From the NCBI GenBank assembly GCA_028710845.1, contig JAQTTI010000009.1, positions 3,294 through 18,434 on the forward strand: 15,141 nt of DNA, written 5' to 3'. This DNA is from Candidatus Omnitrophota bacterium (lineage in GTDB: Bacteria > Omnitrophota > Gorgyraeia > Gygaellales > Profunditerraquicolaceae). A program made the translations under genes and the position numbers. Shown here one piece after another: positions 1-6,924 of the stretch (the stretch's first letter is position 1; each line of letters begins with the position of its first letter). The notes beneath the pieces were generated by a model. The model did no database searches. It had not been told where the DNA came from and saw nothing but the letters and a program-made list of their open reading frames with translations.

Positions 1-84
1 CGGAACGTAGAGTTTTTAGGTTGACGTTGCGTCCCCTGACGTCAAGCACACGGGGGCGGAACGTAGAGTTTTAAAGTTAAAGTA
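1..84. repeat. Decayed 56-bp tandem repeat at the left edge
   Basis: The 16 bases at 1-16 (CGGAACGTAGAGTTTT) recur exactly at 57-72. The similarity continues with mismatches to about 27/83, so the units are offset by 56 bases. The left end is cut by the window, so there may be more copies outside. Between the copies, TTGACGT at 21-27 and ACGTCAA at 39-45 form a perfect 7-bp inverted repeat around an 11-base loop, and 37-44 is the 8-bp palindrome TGACGTCA. This looks like an intergenic repeat element, not part of a gene. Its nature is unknown. Confidence 0.6.
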
Positions 85-117
85 ATATTTATCAACCGAA
101 AGGGGGTGAGTATAAAG

Positions 118-360
118 ATGGCAGAAAAAGTAATGAAGGTAGGAGTAAAAAGAGAAAAAGGTTATCTCTACTATATCGACAAGCAGGGTGATGTCTCTTG
201 CGCCAAAATGGCAAGAGGATCGAAAAAGGGAGGTAGTCCTAAAAAGGTAGCCAAATGCGGCATCAAAAGAAAAGTAGGATACCTTTACTTCTTAGACAAG
301 CAGGGTGATGTCTCTTGCGCTAAGATGAAAAGAGGCGGCAAGAAGAAAAAAAAGAGATAA
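118..360 (+). CDS. Small Lys-rich protein of two 39-residue repeats, unknown function
   Basis: This 80-residue protein consists of two copies of one unit (about residues 5-39 and 44-78), each carrying the core GYLYxxDKQGDVSCAKM and a basic tail; the second ends in KKKKKR. It has three Cys (28, 47, 67), no signal peptide and no membrane segment. The copies are also close in DNA: 26 bases at 178-203 are identical to 295-320, exactly 117 bases apart, so the duplication is recent or homogenised. I chose ATG at 118 because AGGGGGTGA ends about 8 bases upstream; the in-frame GTG at 106 lies inside that ribosome-binding site. The charge suggests nucleic-acid or ribosome binding, but that is inference. 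I recognise no named family. The gene stands alone between two repeat elements. Confidence 0.75.
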   Translation: MAEKVMKVGVKREKGYLYYIDKQGDVSCAKMARGSKKGGSPKKVAKCGIKRKVGYLYFLDKQGDVSCAKMKRGGKKKKKR

Positions 361-375
361 TGTAATATTTTAACA

Positions 376-441
376 TAAAATGGGGTCAGAGCTAATTTAT
401 TGGGTGATAAGAGAAAATAAATTAGCTCTGACCCCATTTTA
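376..441. repeat. 26-bp perfect inverted repeat (hairpin element)
   Basis: Bases 376-401 (starting TAAAATGGGGTCAGAGC) are the exact reverse complement of 416-441, around a 14-base loop. The element fills the gap between the small basic-protein gene and uvrA, ends in TTTTA, and its right arm runs into the uvrA promoter. It could act as a terminator for the upstream gene. The length and perfection of the arms look more like a mobile or REP-like palindrome, of the kind mobilised by IS200-like/RAYT transposases. No transposase gene is present here, so the mobile origin is inference. Confidence 0.8.
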
Positions 442-454
442 CTTATGCTATAAT
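428..454 (+). promoter_or_regulatory. Extended -10 promoter of uvrA (leaderless start)
   Basis: TATAAT at 449-454 is preceded by TG at 446-447, giving a perfect extended -10 (TGcTATAAT). A weak -35-like CTGACC lies at 428-433 with only 15 bases between, and it belongs to the right arm of the inverted repeat. The predicted transcription start, about 7 bases past the -10, falls at 460-462. The uvrA ATG begins at 462. Confidence 0.65.
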
Positions 455-461
455 AGATAAT

Positions 462-3254
462 ATGGAAAATGAAAGTATAATTATCCGCGGGGCAAAGGAA
501 CACAACCTAAAAAACATTAACCTTGAGTTGCCTCGCAACAAGCTGATTGTAATCACCGGCCTTTCCGGTTCGGGAAAATCCAGTCTGGCGTTTGATACTA
601 TCTATGCTGAAGGCCAGCGCAGGTTTGTCGAAAGTTTATCTAGCTACGCCCGCCAGTTCTTGGAACAACTGCAAAAACCAGATGTAGATTATATTTCAGG
701 GCTTTCTCCGGCCATCGCTATCGAACAGCGTTCTGCAGGAGGTAATCCTCGTTCTACGGTTGCCACCCAGACCGAAATATACGATTATTTAAGGTTGTTA
801 TTCGCCAGAATAGGCCGGCTTCATTGTTATAGGTGCGGTGATTTAATCGAAAGCCAAAGCGCTCAGGAAATCGTCGATACTATTCTAAATACGCAAGCTT
901 CAAATAATATCCAGATACTTGCTCCAATAATCCAGGGTAAGAAAGGCTTGCACGGAGATATTTTTTCACAGATACAAAAATCAGGATTTATCCGAGCCAG
1001 GGTTGACGGCAAAATCTATGAACTTCCGGCAAAGATTAAATTAGCCAGGTATCAGGCTCATAATATCGAGGTAATCGTTGACCGCTTAAACATTAAACCT
1101 GAGATAAAAAAACGTCTTACTGATTCCATCGAAACAGCACTTAAAACAGGCAAGGGCACGGTTATAATCAGCCAAAACGGGGCCAAGGACCGGATATTTA
1201 GCGAAAAATACGCTTGTTTAAAATGCGGAATAAGTTACCCGGAGGTAAACCCGAGGAATTTTTCTTTTAATTCTCCTTTCGGAGCCTGCCCAGAATGTAA
1301 CGGTTTAGGTATTAAACTTGAATTCGACCCGGATTTGATAATACCGGATAAAGGAAAAAGTATAAATGAAGGGGCCATTGCCCCTTGGAAGCGCGGAGGC
1401 AGGGGTTATATTTTATATTACCGCTGGTTGATCCGTGAATTAAGCCGCCGGCTGGATTTTGATCTGGATGAACCTTTTAAAAAGCTTGCAAAAGATGTTC
1501 AGAAGGCTATTCTTTACGGCACAGAAGAAGTTGTAGGCAATAAGCCTTTTGAAGGAATTATTCCTCATTTGGAAAGATTATTCCATCAAACAGACAGCGA
1601 CTACTTGAAGGAAGAGATAAGTAAGTTTATGTCAAGCCTGCCTTGTCCGGCATGTAAAGGCGCCAGACTTAAACCGGAGAGCCTTTCGGTGTTTATCAAT
1701 AATAAGAATATCCAGCAGATTACCCGGATGTCGATCAAAGAAGCAATGAGTTTTTTCGGAGGATTGAAACTGGACGAAAAAGAAAAATTAATCGGCTATC
1801 AGGCAATTAAGGAAATAAATCAAAAGTTAAAGTTTTGTGCCGATGTCGGACTGGATTACCTTACTCTGGAACGTAAAAGTTCCAGCCTTTCCGGCGGAGA
1901 GGCGCAGAGGATCCGCCTGGCTACCCAGGTTGGCTCAGGGTTAGTCGGTGTTTTATATGTTTTGGATGAACCAAGTATCGGGCTGCACCAAAGGGACAAC
2001 CAGAAACTTCTCTCTACGCTAAAAGCCTTGAGGGATTTAGGTAATACCCTGATTGTGGTTGAACATGATGCTTCTACCATCCTTGCAGCCGACTATATAG
2101 TGGATTTAGGCCCTCAGGCAGGCAGGCACGGAGGAGAGGTTGTTTTTTCCGGGACAAAGGAACAGCTTTTAAAAGACACTAATTCCTTGACCGCAAAATA
2201 TATCCGAGGCGACATTTCGATTGAGAAACCGAAAAACAGGCGCGATTGGAAAAAAGATAAATATATAGAAATAAAAGGGGCTAGTGAGCATAACCTTAAA
2301 AATATCGATGTTCGTTTTCCTTTGGGTACGTTTGTAGCTGTAACCGGTGTGTCCGGTTCAGGTAAGTCGAGCCTTATAAGCGATATACTTTATCCCGCCC
2401 TGGCCCGGAAGATTTACAGGTCTAAAGAAAAACCGGGATTGTTTAAATCTATCAGCGGGATTGAAGAAATTGACCAGGTTATTGTAGTTGACCAGGCACC
2501 CATAGGAAGGACCCCGCGTTCAAACCCGGCTACTTATACCGGGGTATATAGCCAGATAAGGGATCTGTTCGCCCAATTACCGGAAGCTAAAATGTTTGGC
2601 TATAAACCCGGCAGATTTTCATTTAATGTCAAAGGAGGCCGCTGCGAGGCCTGCGGAGGCGACGGGATTAAAAAAATTGAAATGCATTTTCTACCGGATG
2701 TTTATGTAAAATGCGATGTATGTAAAGGGCAAAGATTTAATAATGCCACTCTGGAAATAAAATATAAGGGAAGGTCCATTGCCGACGTATTAGAGATGAC
2801 GGTTGAGGAGGCGCTGGAGTTATTTAATAACATACCGAAAATAAGAAATACCTTAGGATATTTATTCGACGTAGGTTTAGGCTATATCCAATTGGGCCAA
2901 AGCGCTACTACTTTATCGGGCGGGGAAGCTCAGAGAATGAAACTTTCCAGCGAATTATGCAAACGTTCCAGCGGACAAACCCTCTACCTTTTGGATGAGC
3001 CTACAACCGGGCTGCATTTTGCCGATGTAGCTAAATTGATATCTGTCCTGCAGAGATTAGTTGACAGGGGCAATACCGTAATAGTTGTAGAGCATAACCT
3101 GGAAGTAATCAAATGCGCCGATTATATCGTCGACCTGGGTCCTGAAGGAGGCGATAACGGCGGCCAGGTTATAGCTGCCTGCAGCCCGGAAGAATTATTA
3201 AAAATAGAAAGATCGCATACAGCTAAATTTCTAAAAACAGTCCTAAGACAGTAA
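462..3254 (+). CDS. uvrA: Excinuclease ABC subunit UvrA
   Basis: This is the damage-sensing ATPase of nucleotide excision repair. A UvrA dimer with UvrB scans DNA and loads UvrB at lesions. At 930 residues it is close to the usual length of about 940. Both ABC modules are intact: Walker A GLSGSGKS (33-40), zinc finger C252/C255/C276/C279, signature LSGGE (476-480) and Walker B LDEP (501-504); then Walker A GVSGSGKS (629-636), zinc finger C728/C731/C751/C754, signature LSGGE (818-822) and Walker B LDEP (844-847). The N-terminus (IIIRGAKEHNLKNI) matches the family start, so ATG 462 is right. No Shine-Dalgarno precedes it and the promoter sits immediately upstream, implying a leaderless mRNA. 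The stop codon abuts the next start, so the TPR gene is probably cotranscribed. Confidence 0.98.
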   Translation: MENESIIIRGAKEHNLKNINLELPRNKLIVITGLSGSGKSSLAFDTIYAEGQRRFVESLSSYARQFLEQLQKPDVDYISGLSPAIAIEQRSAGGNPRSTVATQTEIYDYLRLLFARIGRLHCYRCGDLIESQSAQEIVDTILNTQASNNIQILAPIIQGKKGLHGDIFSQIQKSGFIRARVDGKIYELPAKIKLARYQAHNIEVIVDRLNIKPEIKKRLTDSIETALKTGKGTVIISQNGAKDRIFSEKYACLKCGISYPEVNPRNFSFNSPFGACPECNGLGIKLEFDPDLIIPDKGKSINEGAIAPWKRGGRGYILYYRWLIRELSRRLDFDLDEPFKKLAKDVQKAILYGTEEVVGNKPFEGIIPHLERLFHQTDSDYLKEEISKFMSSLPCPACKGARLKPESLSVFINNKNIQQITRMSIKEAMSFFGGLKLDEKEKLIGYQAIKEINQKLKFCADVGLDYLTLERKSSSLSGGEAQRIRLATQVGSGLVGVLYVLDEPSIGLHQRDNQKLLSTLKALRDLGNTLIVVEHDASTILAADYIVDLGPQAGRHGGEVVFSGTKEQLLKDTNSLTAKYIRGDISIEKPKNRRDWKKDKYIEIKGASEHNLKNIDVRFPLGTFVAVTGVSGSGKSSLISDILYPALARKIYRSKEKPGLFKSISGIEEIDQVIVVDQAPIGRTPRSNPATYTGVYSQIRDLFAQLPEAKMFGYKPGRFSFNVKGGRCEACGGDGIKKIEMHFLPDVYVKCDVCKGQRFNNATLEIKYKGRSIADVLEMTVEEALELFNNIPKIRNTLGYLFDVGLGYIQLGQSATTLSGGEAQRMKLSSELCKRSSGQTLYLLDEPTTGLHFADVAKLISVLQRLVDRGNTVIVVEHNLEVIKCADYIVDLGPEGGDNGGQVIAACSPEELLKIERSHTAKFLKTVLRQ

Positions 3255-5711
3255 ATGAAAAAAATATCGATTAGCCTGATTTTTTTGATTTTATTTGCCC
3301 ATGCGTTTTCATTTGCTTTTGATGATCCCAAGGAAACCGAACTGCTTTTTATGGCCAAAAAGGCTTATGAAGACGGGTTCTATGAAGTCAGCCTTGGGAT
3401 GCTGGAAAAGTTTCAGAATGAATTCAAAGACTCGGATAAGCTTGAGCAGGCGCGCCTTTTAAGCGGGCAATGCTATTTTAACCAGGGCAGGTATACCGAA
3501 GCGCTAAATATATTTGAAGAACTATCAACTGACCCCCAAGCCGCAAAACTTAAAGATGCCATTTATTTCTGGTCCGCAGAAGTGCATTTTAAAGGAGGAA
3601 ACTTTCAGAAAGCCGCAGCACTTTACCAGAAATTGATTGTGGAGTTTGCGAATTCATCCTATTGCCCGGCTGCTTATTATTCCCTTGGCTGGTCTTATTC
3701 CCAAGGAGGGGATTTACGCAAAGCGGTTGCTGTTTTTAAAAAATTGCTTGAAAAATTCCCGGGTGAACCCCAGAGCAAAGACGCGGCTTTTAAATTAATC
3801 GAGTGTTTATATAACCTGAAAGAATATAAAGAATTAAAAAATAAGATTAACCCTATCCTTAGGCTTTATGCAAATGATTCATTGCGCCTGCCGTATCTTT
3901 ATTTTTACCTGGCCGAATCGGATTATTATCTGAATAATCCGGAAGATGCCTCTAAAAATTACCTTAAATCATCTCAAGGTTTCAAAGACCCTAAAATCCA
4001 GGTTTTGGCAAGGTTGGGGTTAGGCTGGAGCTATTTAAAACTCAATAAATATAAAGAAGCGGAGGAAGTGCTTTACGATATTAAACAAAATATTTTGGAT
4101 AAAAAAAGTTTAGATATCCTTATATTGGGCCAGGCAGGGCTTATGTCTGCCACTAACCGGATCTATGAAGCTAAAAAGTTATACTCACAGGTTATCAGCT
4201 TAACCGCCGATCCTTTTATAGCTGGCCAGGCCCATATGGGGCTGGCTGATGCTTTTTTTAACCTGGCAGAATATGACCAGGCTGCCCAAAATTATAAAGC
4301 AGCTTTGGATAAAGTAAACGGCAGCGTTGTGCCGGCAGAACTGATAGCTAAATTACAATATAATTTAGGGCTTTCTTACATCAGGATGGGCAAAATAGAT
4401 GAAGGAAGCGAAATGCTAAAAAAATCAGTCGCCAAAAATAATGACAGAGATGCAGAAATAAACCTGCTTATTCAGCTTGGGGAAAATTATGCGGTACAAG
4501 GTGAATTGTTAAAATCCGAAGATTCTTTTAAAAGAATCCTAGCTAAGTATCCGGATTCACCCGGTTCTGACTATGCCCAATATCAAATCGGATTACTGCA
4601 GCTTAAGCGTTCGGATTATAATGCTGCAGCGCTTTCTTTCGAGCTTTTTTTAAAAGAAATAAAGCAGTCTGAATTTCTGCCGCAAGCGACATATTCTTTA
4701 GGCTTGGCCTATTTCCATAAAGGTGATTACCAAAAGAGTATCGAATTGTTTTCCAGATTTCAGAACGAACTAAAAACCAGCCAGCTAAGGCCGCAGGCTC
4801 TTTACATGATGGGCACGGCATATATAATGCTGGAAAAGATCAATAATGCCCTGGATATCTTTAAAGAGATTCCAAAACTTGATTTTCAGGATGCCGAATT
4901 GCTGCAGAAAGCTGAATATGAGATTGCCGATTGTTATTATAAACTGGGCCAGGAAAACGAGGCTGCCGCAAAGTTTAGATACTTGCGCGCCAAATATCCT
5001 GATTCCAAGCTTACTTCGGATATTTTGTGGTGGCTGGGAAAATATTATTACCGACAAAATGATTTTAAGGTTGCCCGCAGGTATTTTACGAGCTTGACCA
5101 GGGATTATCCTGATAATAGCCTTGCCGGGGATGCATTTTACGCATTAGGTTTAATTGATAATGATGAGAATAAGTTTACCGATGCCGGCAGTAATTTTAA
5201 AAAAGCGATAGAACGCGGCAGCCCCGAATTAAAACTTCAAAGCAGGATTGCTTTAGGCGACGTATATTTTCAGCAAGGTGCTTTTGAAGAAGCGATTGGT
5301 CAATATAAGGGAACAATTAAAGAAAACCCGGGTCTGGAGAAAATGGTGCTACCTCGAATTGCCGATGCTTATTACCGGGCAGGGGATTATGGAAATGCAA
5401 AAAATTTTTATAGTAAGAGCATTGGCATAGTCGATGATAAAGAGGTAGCCGGTATTCGTTTTAACCTTGGAGAAGTGCTTGAAGCTATGGGGCAGTTTGA
5501 AGAAGCAGCTCAACAGTACCTCCAAGCAGCTGATCTAAACAAGGGATATCCTGAGCTGCATACTAAGGCCCTTTTGAGGGCCGCAAAACTTTATGAGGAT
5601 AAAGAAGATTTTAAAACCGCTTTAAAAATTTATAATCGAGTTCCCCAGGGTGTCGATGGTTCGAAGCTTGCCCATGAAAAGATCCAGTGGATAAAATCCG
5701 GAAAAAAATAA
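3255..5711 (+). CDS. Exported TPR-repeat protein, about 20 tandem TPRs
   Basis: This 818-residue protein begins with a signal peptide (MKKISISLIFLILFAHAFSFA, likely cut after residue 21). The rest is almost entirely tetratricopeptide-like helical repeats of 34-37 residues. I count about 20, with typical cores such as YSLGWSYSQGGDLRKAVAVF and IADAYYRAGDYGNAKNFYSK. There is no lipobox Cys, no later membrane segment and no enzyme motif. It should be a periplasmic or outer-membrane-facing scaffold, as in the broad BamD/YbgF-type TPR group, but no specific partner can be named. Its ATG follows the uvrA TAA with no gap and no clear ribosome-binding site, so it probably depends on uvrA translation. 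The function is unknown beyond protein-protein interaction. Confidence 0.85.
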   Translation: MKKISISLIFLILFAHAFSFAFDDPKETELLFMAKKAYEDGFYEVSLGMLEKFQNEFKDSDKLEQARLLSGQCYFNQGRYTEALNIFEELSTDPQAAKLKDAIYFWSAEVHFKGGNFQKAAALYQKLIVEFANSSYCPAAYYSLGWSYSQGGDLRKAVAVFKKLLEKFPGEPQSKDAAFKLIECLYNLKEYKELKNKINPILRLYANDSLRLPYLYFYLAESDYYLNNPEDASKNYLKSSQGFKDPKIQVLARLGLGWSYLKLNKYKEAEEVLYDIKQNILDKKSLDILILGQAGLMSATNRIYEAKKLYSQVISLTADPFIAGQAHMGLADAFFNLAEYDQAAQNYKAALDKVNGSVVPAELIAKLQYNLGLSYIRMGKIDEGSEMLKKSVAKNNDRDAEINLLIQLGENYAVQGELLKSEDSFKRILAKYPDSPGSDYAQYQIGLLQLKRSDYNAAALSFELFLKEIKQSEFLPQATYSLGLAYFHKGDYQKSIELFSRFQNELKTSQLRPQALYMMGTAYIMLEKINNALDIFKEIPKLDFQDAELLQKAEYEIADCYYKLGQENEAAAKFRYLRAKYPDSKLTSDILWWLGKYYYRQNDFKVARRYFTSLTRDYPDNSLAGDAFYALGLIDNDENKFTDAGSNFKKAIERGSPELKLQSRIALGDVYFQQGAFEEAIGQYKGTIKENPGLEKMVLPRIADAYYRAGDYGNAKNFYSKSIGIVDDKEVAGIRFNLGEVLEAMGQFEEAAQQYLQAADLNKGYPELHTKALLRAAKLYEDKEDFKTALKIYNRVPQGVDGSKLAHEKIQWIKSGKK

Positions 5712-5798
5712 AGCCCACTTGTTTTAATTTAAGATTAATGCTATATTTGCTATAGATAAGCTCATTAAACGCAATAATATAGGAAAGGTGCTTGGAAT

Positions 5799-5852
5799 AT
5801 CCTGCCTCTAAGAACTCGAAAATGCTCTGGCATTTTCTCGTAGAGTCAGGAT
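5799..5852. repeat. Long imperfect hairpin in the intergenic gap
   Basis: Three nested stems stack here: ATCCTG 5799-5804 with CAGGAT 5847-5852, CTCTA 5806-5810 with TAGAG 5841-5845, and GAAAATGC 5818-5825 with GCATTTTC 5830-5837 closing a TCTG loop. One asymmetric internal loop interrupts the fold. There is no downstream T-tract, so a simple terminator is not convincing. The gap 5712-5977 contains no other gene that I can support. Confidence 0.65.
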
Positions 5853-5853
5853 T

Positions 5854-5878
5854 TCCTTGCTCGCTTTGCTCGCAAGGA
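5854..5878. repeat. Second short hairpin beside the first
   Basis: TCCTTGC at 5854-5860 pairs with GCAAGGA at 5872-5878 around an 11-base loop, starting two bases after the first hairpin ends. The octamer AGGATTTC occurs at 5849-5856 and 5876-5883, and GCTCGC at 5859-5864 and 5868-5873. The two hairpins therefore look like one composite repeat unit. Confidence 0.55.
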
Positions 5879-5931
5879 TTTCGCTACATTTGATAATTAA
5901 GGTGCTCAAAATCATTGTTATAAAAAACTTA

Positions 5932-5959
5932 TTGACTTATTTTGGAATGTTTATAAAAT
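5932..5959 (+). promoter_or_regulatory. Candidate sigma-70 promoter for the winged-helix/PilX-like pair
   Basis: TTGACT (5932-5937) and TAAAAT (5954-5959) are separated by 16 bases, each matching five of six consensus positions. The predicted start is near 5966, just before the purine-rich ribosome-binding site AGGGGGGAG at 5969-5977. Confidence 0.55.
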
Positions 5960-5977
5960 AAGACAAACAGGGGGGAG

Positions 5978-6187
5978 ATGATGATAATTGAAATCGGGAT
6001 AGTTGCTGGGGAAATCTGGCACTTTTTGGATCAGCACGGGGAAGTTGATTTAAAGGATTTGACTAAAAGCCTTGATCGTTCGCCTGAAAACATTCTTATG
6101 AGTTTAGGCTGGCTTGCCCGTGAAGGCCATGTTATCCTGATCCAATCACAAGATAGTTACCGGATTTCTTTAAGGAAAGATGCTTAA
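5978..6187 (+). CDS. Small winged helix-turn-helix protein (DUF2582-like)
   Basis: This 69-residue protein matches, from memory, the short winged-helix DUF2582 family. An N-terminal helix (IGIVAGEIWHFLDQHGEV) is followed by the recognition region (LKDLTKSLDRSPENILMSLG) and the family-typical W-LAREGHV wing, then a short beta strand (YRISL). It has no effector domain or membrane segment. Family members are presumed DNA-binding, but their targets are unknown. Two adjacent ATGs are possible (5978 and 5981). The GGAG at 5974-5977 touches the first, so 5981 may be the true start. Its last 8 bases overlap the next gene, indicating translational coupling, so it may regulate or accompany the pilin-like gene. 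That role is inference. Confidence 0.75.
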   Translation: MMIIEIGIVAGEIWHFLDQHGEVDLKDLTKSLDRSPENILMSLGWLAREGHVILIQSQDSYRISLRKDA

Positions 6188-6563
6188 CAAAAAAGGGTCT
6201 ATTCTTTTTATTGCTATAGGAGTTATTATGGTGGTCGCTGTTTTATCCACCGCAATGTTAAGGATAGTCTCCAATCAAGCCCGTCTTACCCACCATCAAG
6301 TAAGCCGTATCCAAAATATATATGCCATCAAAGCAGCTATTGTTTATGCCACCGATAAATTGCGTAGAAATGATGATCCGTTGTGGCCTGCTACAGGCCC
6401 TAATTACGTTAGGACAATGTGCAGGGACAGCAGTTGTAATATAGTTGAAGCCGACCTTCCTCCATCAGTTGAAAGGATTGATATCACCGTTTTTCCCCCC
6501 GGTTCCGGATTTCTAAACTCCCGGAAAATTGAAGCTCATAGTCACTTCGAGTATACCGATTAA
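6180..6563 (+). CDS. PilX-like minor pilin candidate
   Basis: This 127-residue protein starts MLNKKG followed by one hydrophobic helix (SILFIAIGVIMVVAVLSTAM) and an amphipathic stretch rich in A, K and R. This is the layout of PilX-type pilus-assembly proteins, whose N-terminus resembles a prepilin (possible cleavage after G6). It lacks the Glu at +5 of major pilins, a loss I recall in many PilX-like proteins. C81 and C86 could form a small disulfide loop in the exported C-terminal part. The start ATG overlaps the upstream winged-helix gene by 8 bases. It lies before the main pilus operon, separated by a promoter, so a link to the pilus is likely but not proven. Some other bitopic membrane protein is the alternative. 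Confidence 0.6.
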   Translation: MLNKKGSILFIAIGVIMVVAVLSTAMLRIVSNQARLTHHQVSRIQNIYAIKAAIVYATDKLRRNDDPLWPATGPNYVRTMCRDSSCNIVEADLPPSVERIDITVFPPGSGFLNSRKIEAHSHFEYTD

Positions 6564-6567
6564 ATCC

Positions 6568-6650
6568 ATTATAATCTAAGTAAGTCTATTATAATATATC
6601 GCTTTATGTTTTCCGTCGCTGTCAAATGTTATAAGTAAGTTTGAGTAAGT
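6568..6650. repeat. Repeated ATTATAAT and AAGTAAGT motifs before the pilus operon
   Basis: ATTATAAT occurs at 6568-6575 and 6588-6595, exactly 20 bases (about two helical turns) apart. AAGTAAGT occurs at 6578-6585 and 6633-6640, with the variant GAGTAAGT at 6643-6650. The spacing suggests protein-binding sites upstream of the HTH gene promoter. The region is AT-rich, so chance recurrence is possible. Confidence 0.4.
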
Positions 6651-6666
6651 ATATGTAAAAAAACAC

Positions 6667-6695
6667 TTGACAAGATAAGTATGTTATGTTTTAAT
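6667..6695 (+). promoter_or_regulatory. Sigma-70 promoter of the pilus operon
   Basis: A perfect -35 TTGACA (6667-6672) and TTTAAT (6690-6695) lie 17 bases apart. The predicted start near 6702 gives a leader of about 30 bases, with ribosome-binding site GGAG at 6725-6728. This is probably the main promoter for the chain of overlapping genes that follows. Confidence 0.65.
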
Positions 6696-6732
6696 TAACA
6701 GCGTAATGTTTTGAACCTAAAAGCGGAGAAAT

Positions 6733-6924
6733 ATGTCAAGGCTTATAGATATAGATGAATTAGCAGATTACTTAAAATTAAAGAAACAGACTATCTATAA
6801 TTGGCTTAATCAGCGTAAGATATCCGGCATTAAAGTCGGCGGGGTCTGGAGATTCGACCGTAAAGATATCGATAACTGGCTAAGATCCAAAAAACGTGAG
6901 ACTAGACCGGGAGATAGCCAATGA
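6733..6924 (+). CDS. Small HTH protein, excisionase/MerR-type domain
   Basis: This 63-residue protein is a single helix-turn-helix domain of the type named excisionase or HTH_17. The features are IDELADYLKLKKQTIYNWL as the HTH, then the wing IKVGGVWRFDRKDIDNWL and a basic tail. Nothing phage-like surrounds it: no integrase and no attachment site. Here it is more likely a local transcription regulator than a recombination factor. It is the first gene behind a strong promoter, and its TGA overlaps the next ATG (ATGA at 6921-6924), so it is translated with the pilus genes. It could autoregulate through the repeated motifs at 6568-6650; this is inference. Confidence 0.8.
   Translation: MSRLIDIDELADYLKLKKQTIYNWLNQRKISGIKVGGVWRFDRKDIDNWLRSKKRETRPGDSQ

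Noticed and set aside
1..84. CRISPR array end
   Set aside because: Only two copies are visible, exact identity is 16 bases with gradual decay rather than a sharp repeat/spacer border, and no cas gene is present.
285..503. Minus-strand 72-residue reading frame across the hairpin
   Set aside because: It is antisense to the small basic protein and the start of uvrA, has low-complexity Phe/Leu composition, and has no supporting start signal.
5799..5878. Rho-independent terminator of the TPR gene
   Set aside because: Neither hairpin is followed by a run of T and the long stem is interrupted by an asymmetric internal loop.
6570..6595. Two TATAAT boxes as promoters
   Set aside because: Neither has a -35 or extended -10, and TTGACA-N17-TTTAAT closer to the gene is a better promoter.
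6733..6924. Excisionase implying a prophage or integrative element
   Set aside because: The domain name is misleading: no integrase, attachment site or phage gene is nearby, and the gene is translationally coupled to the pilus operon.
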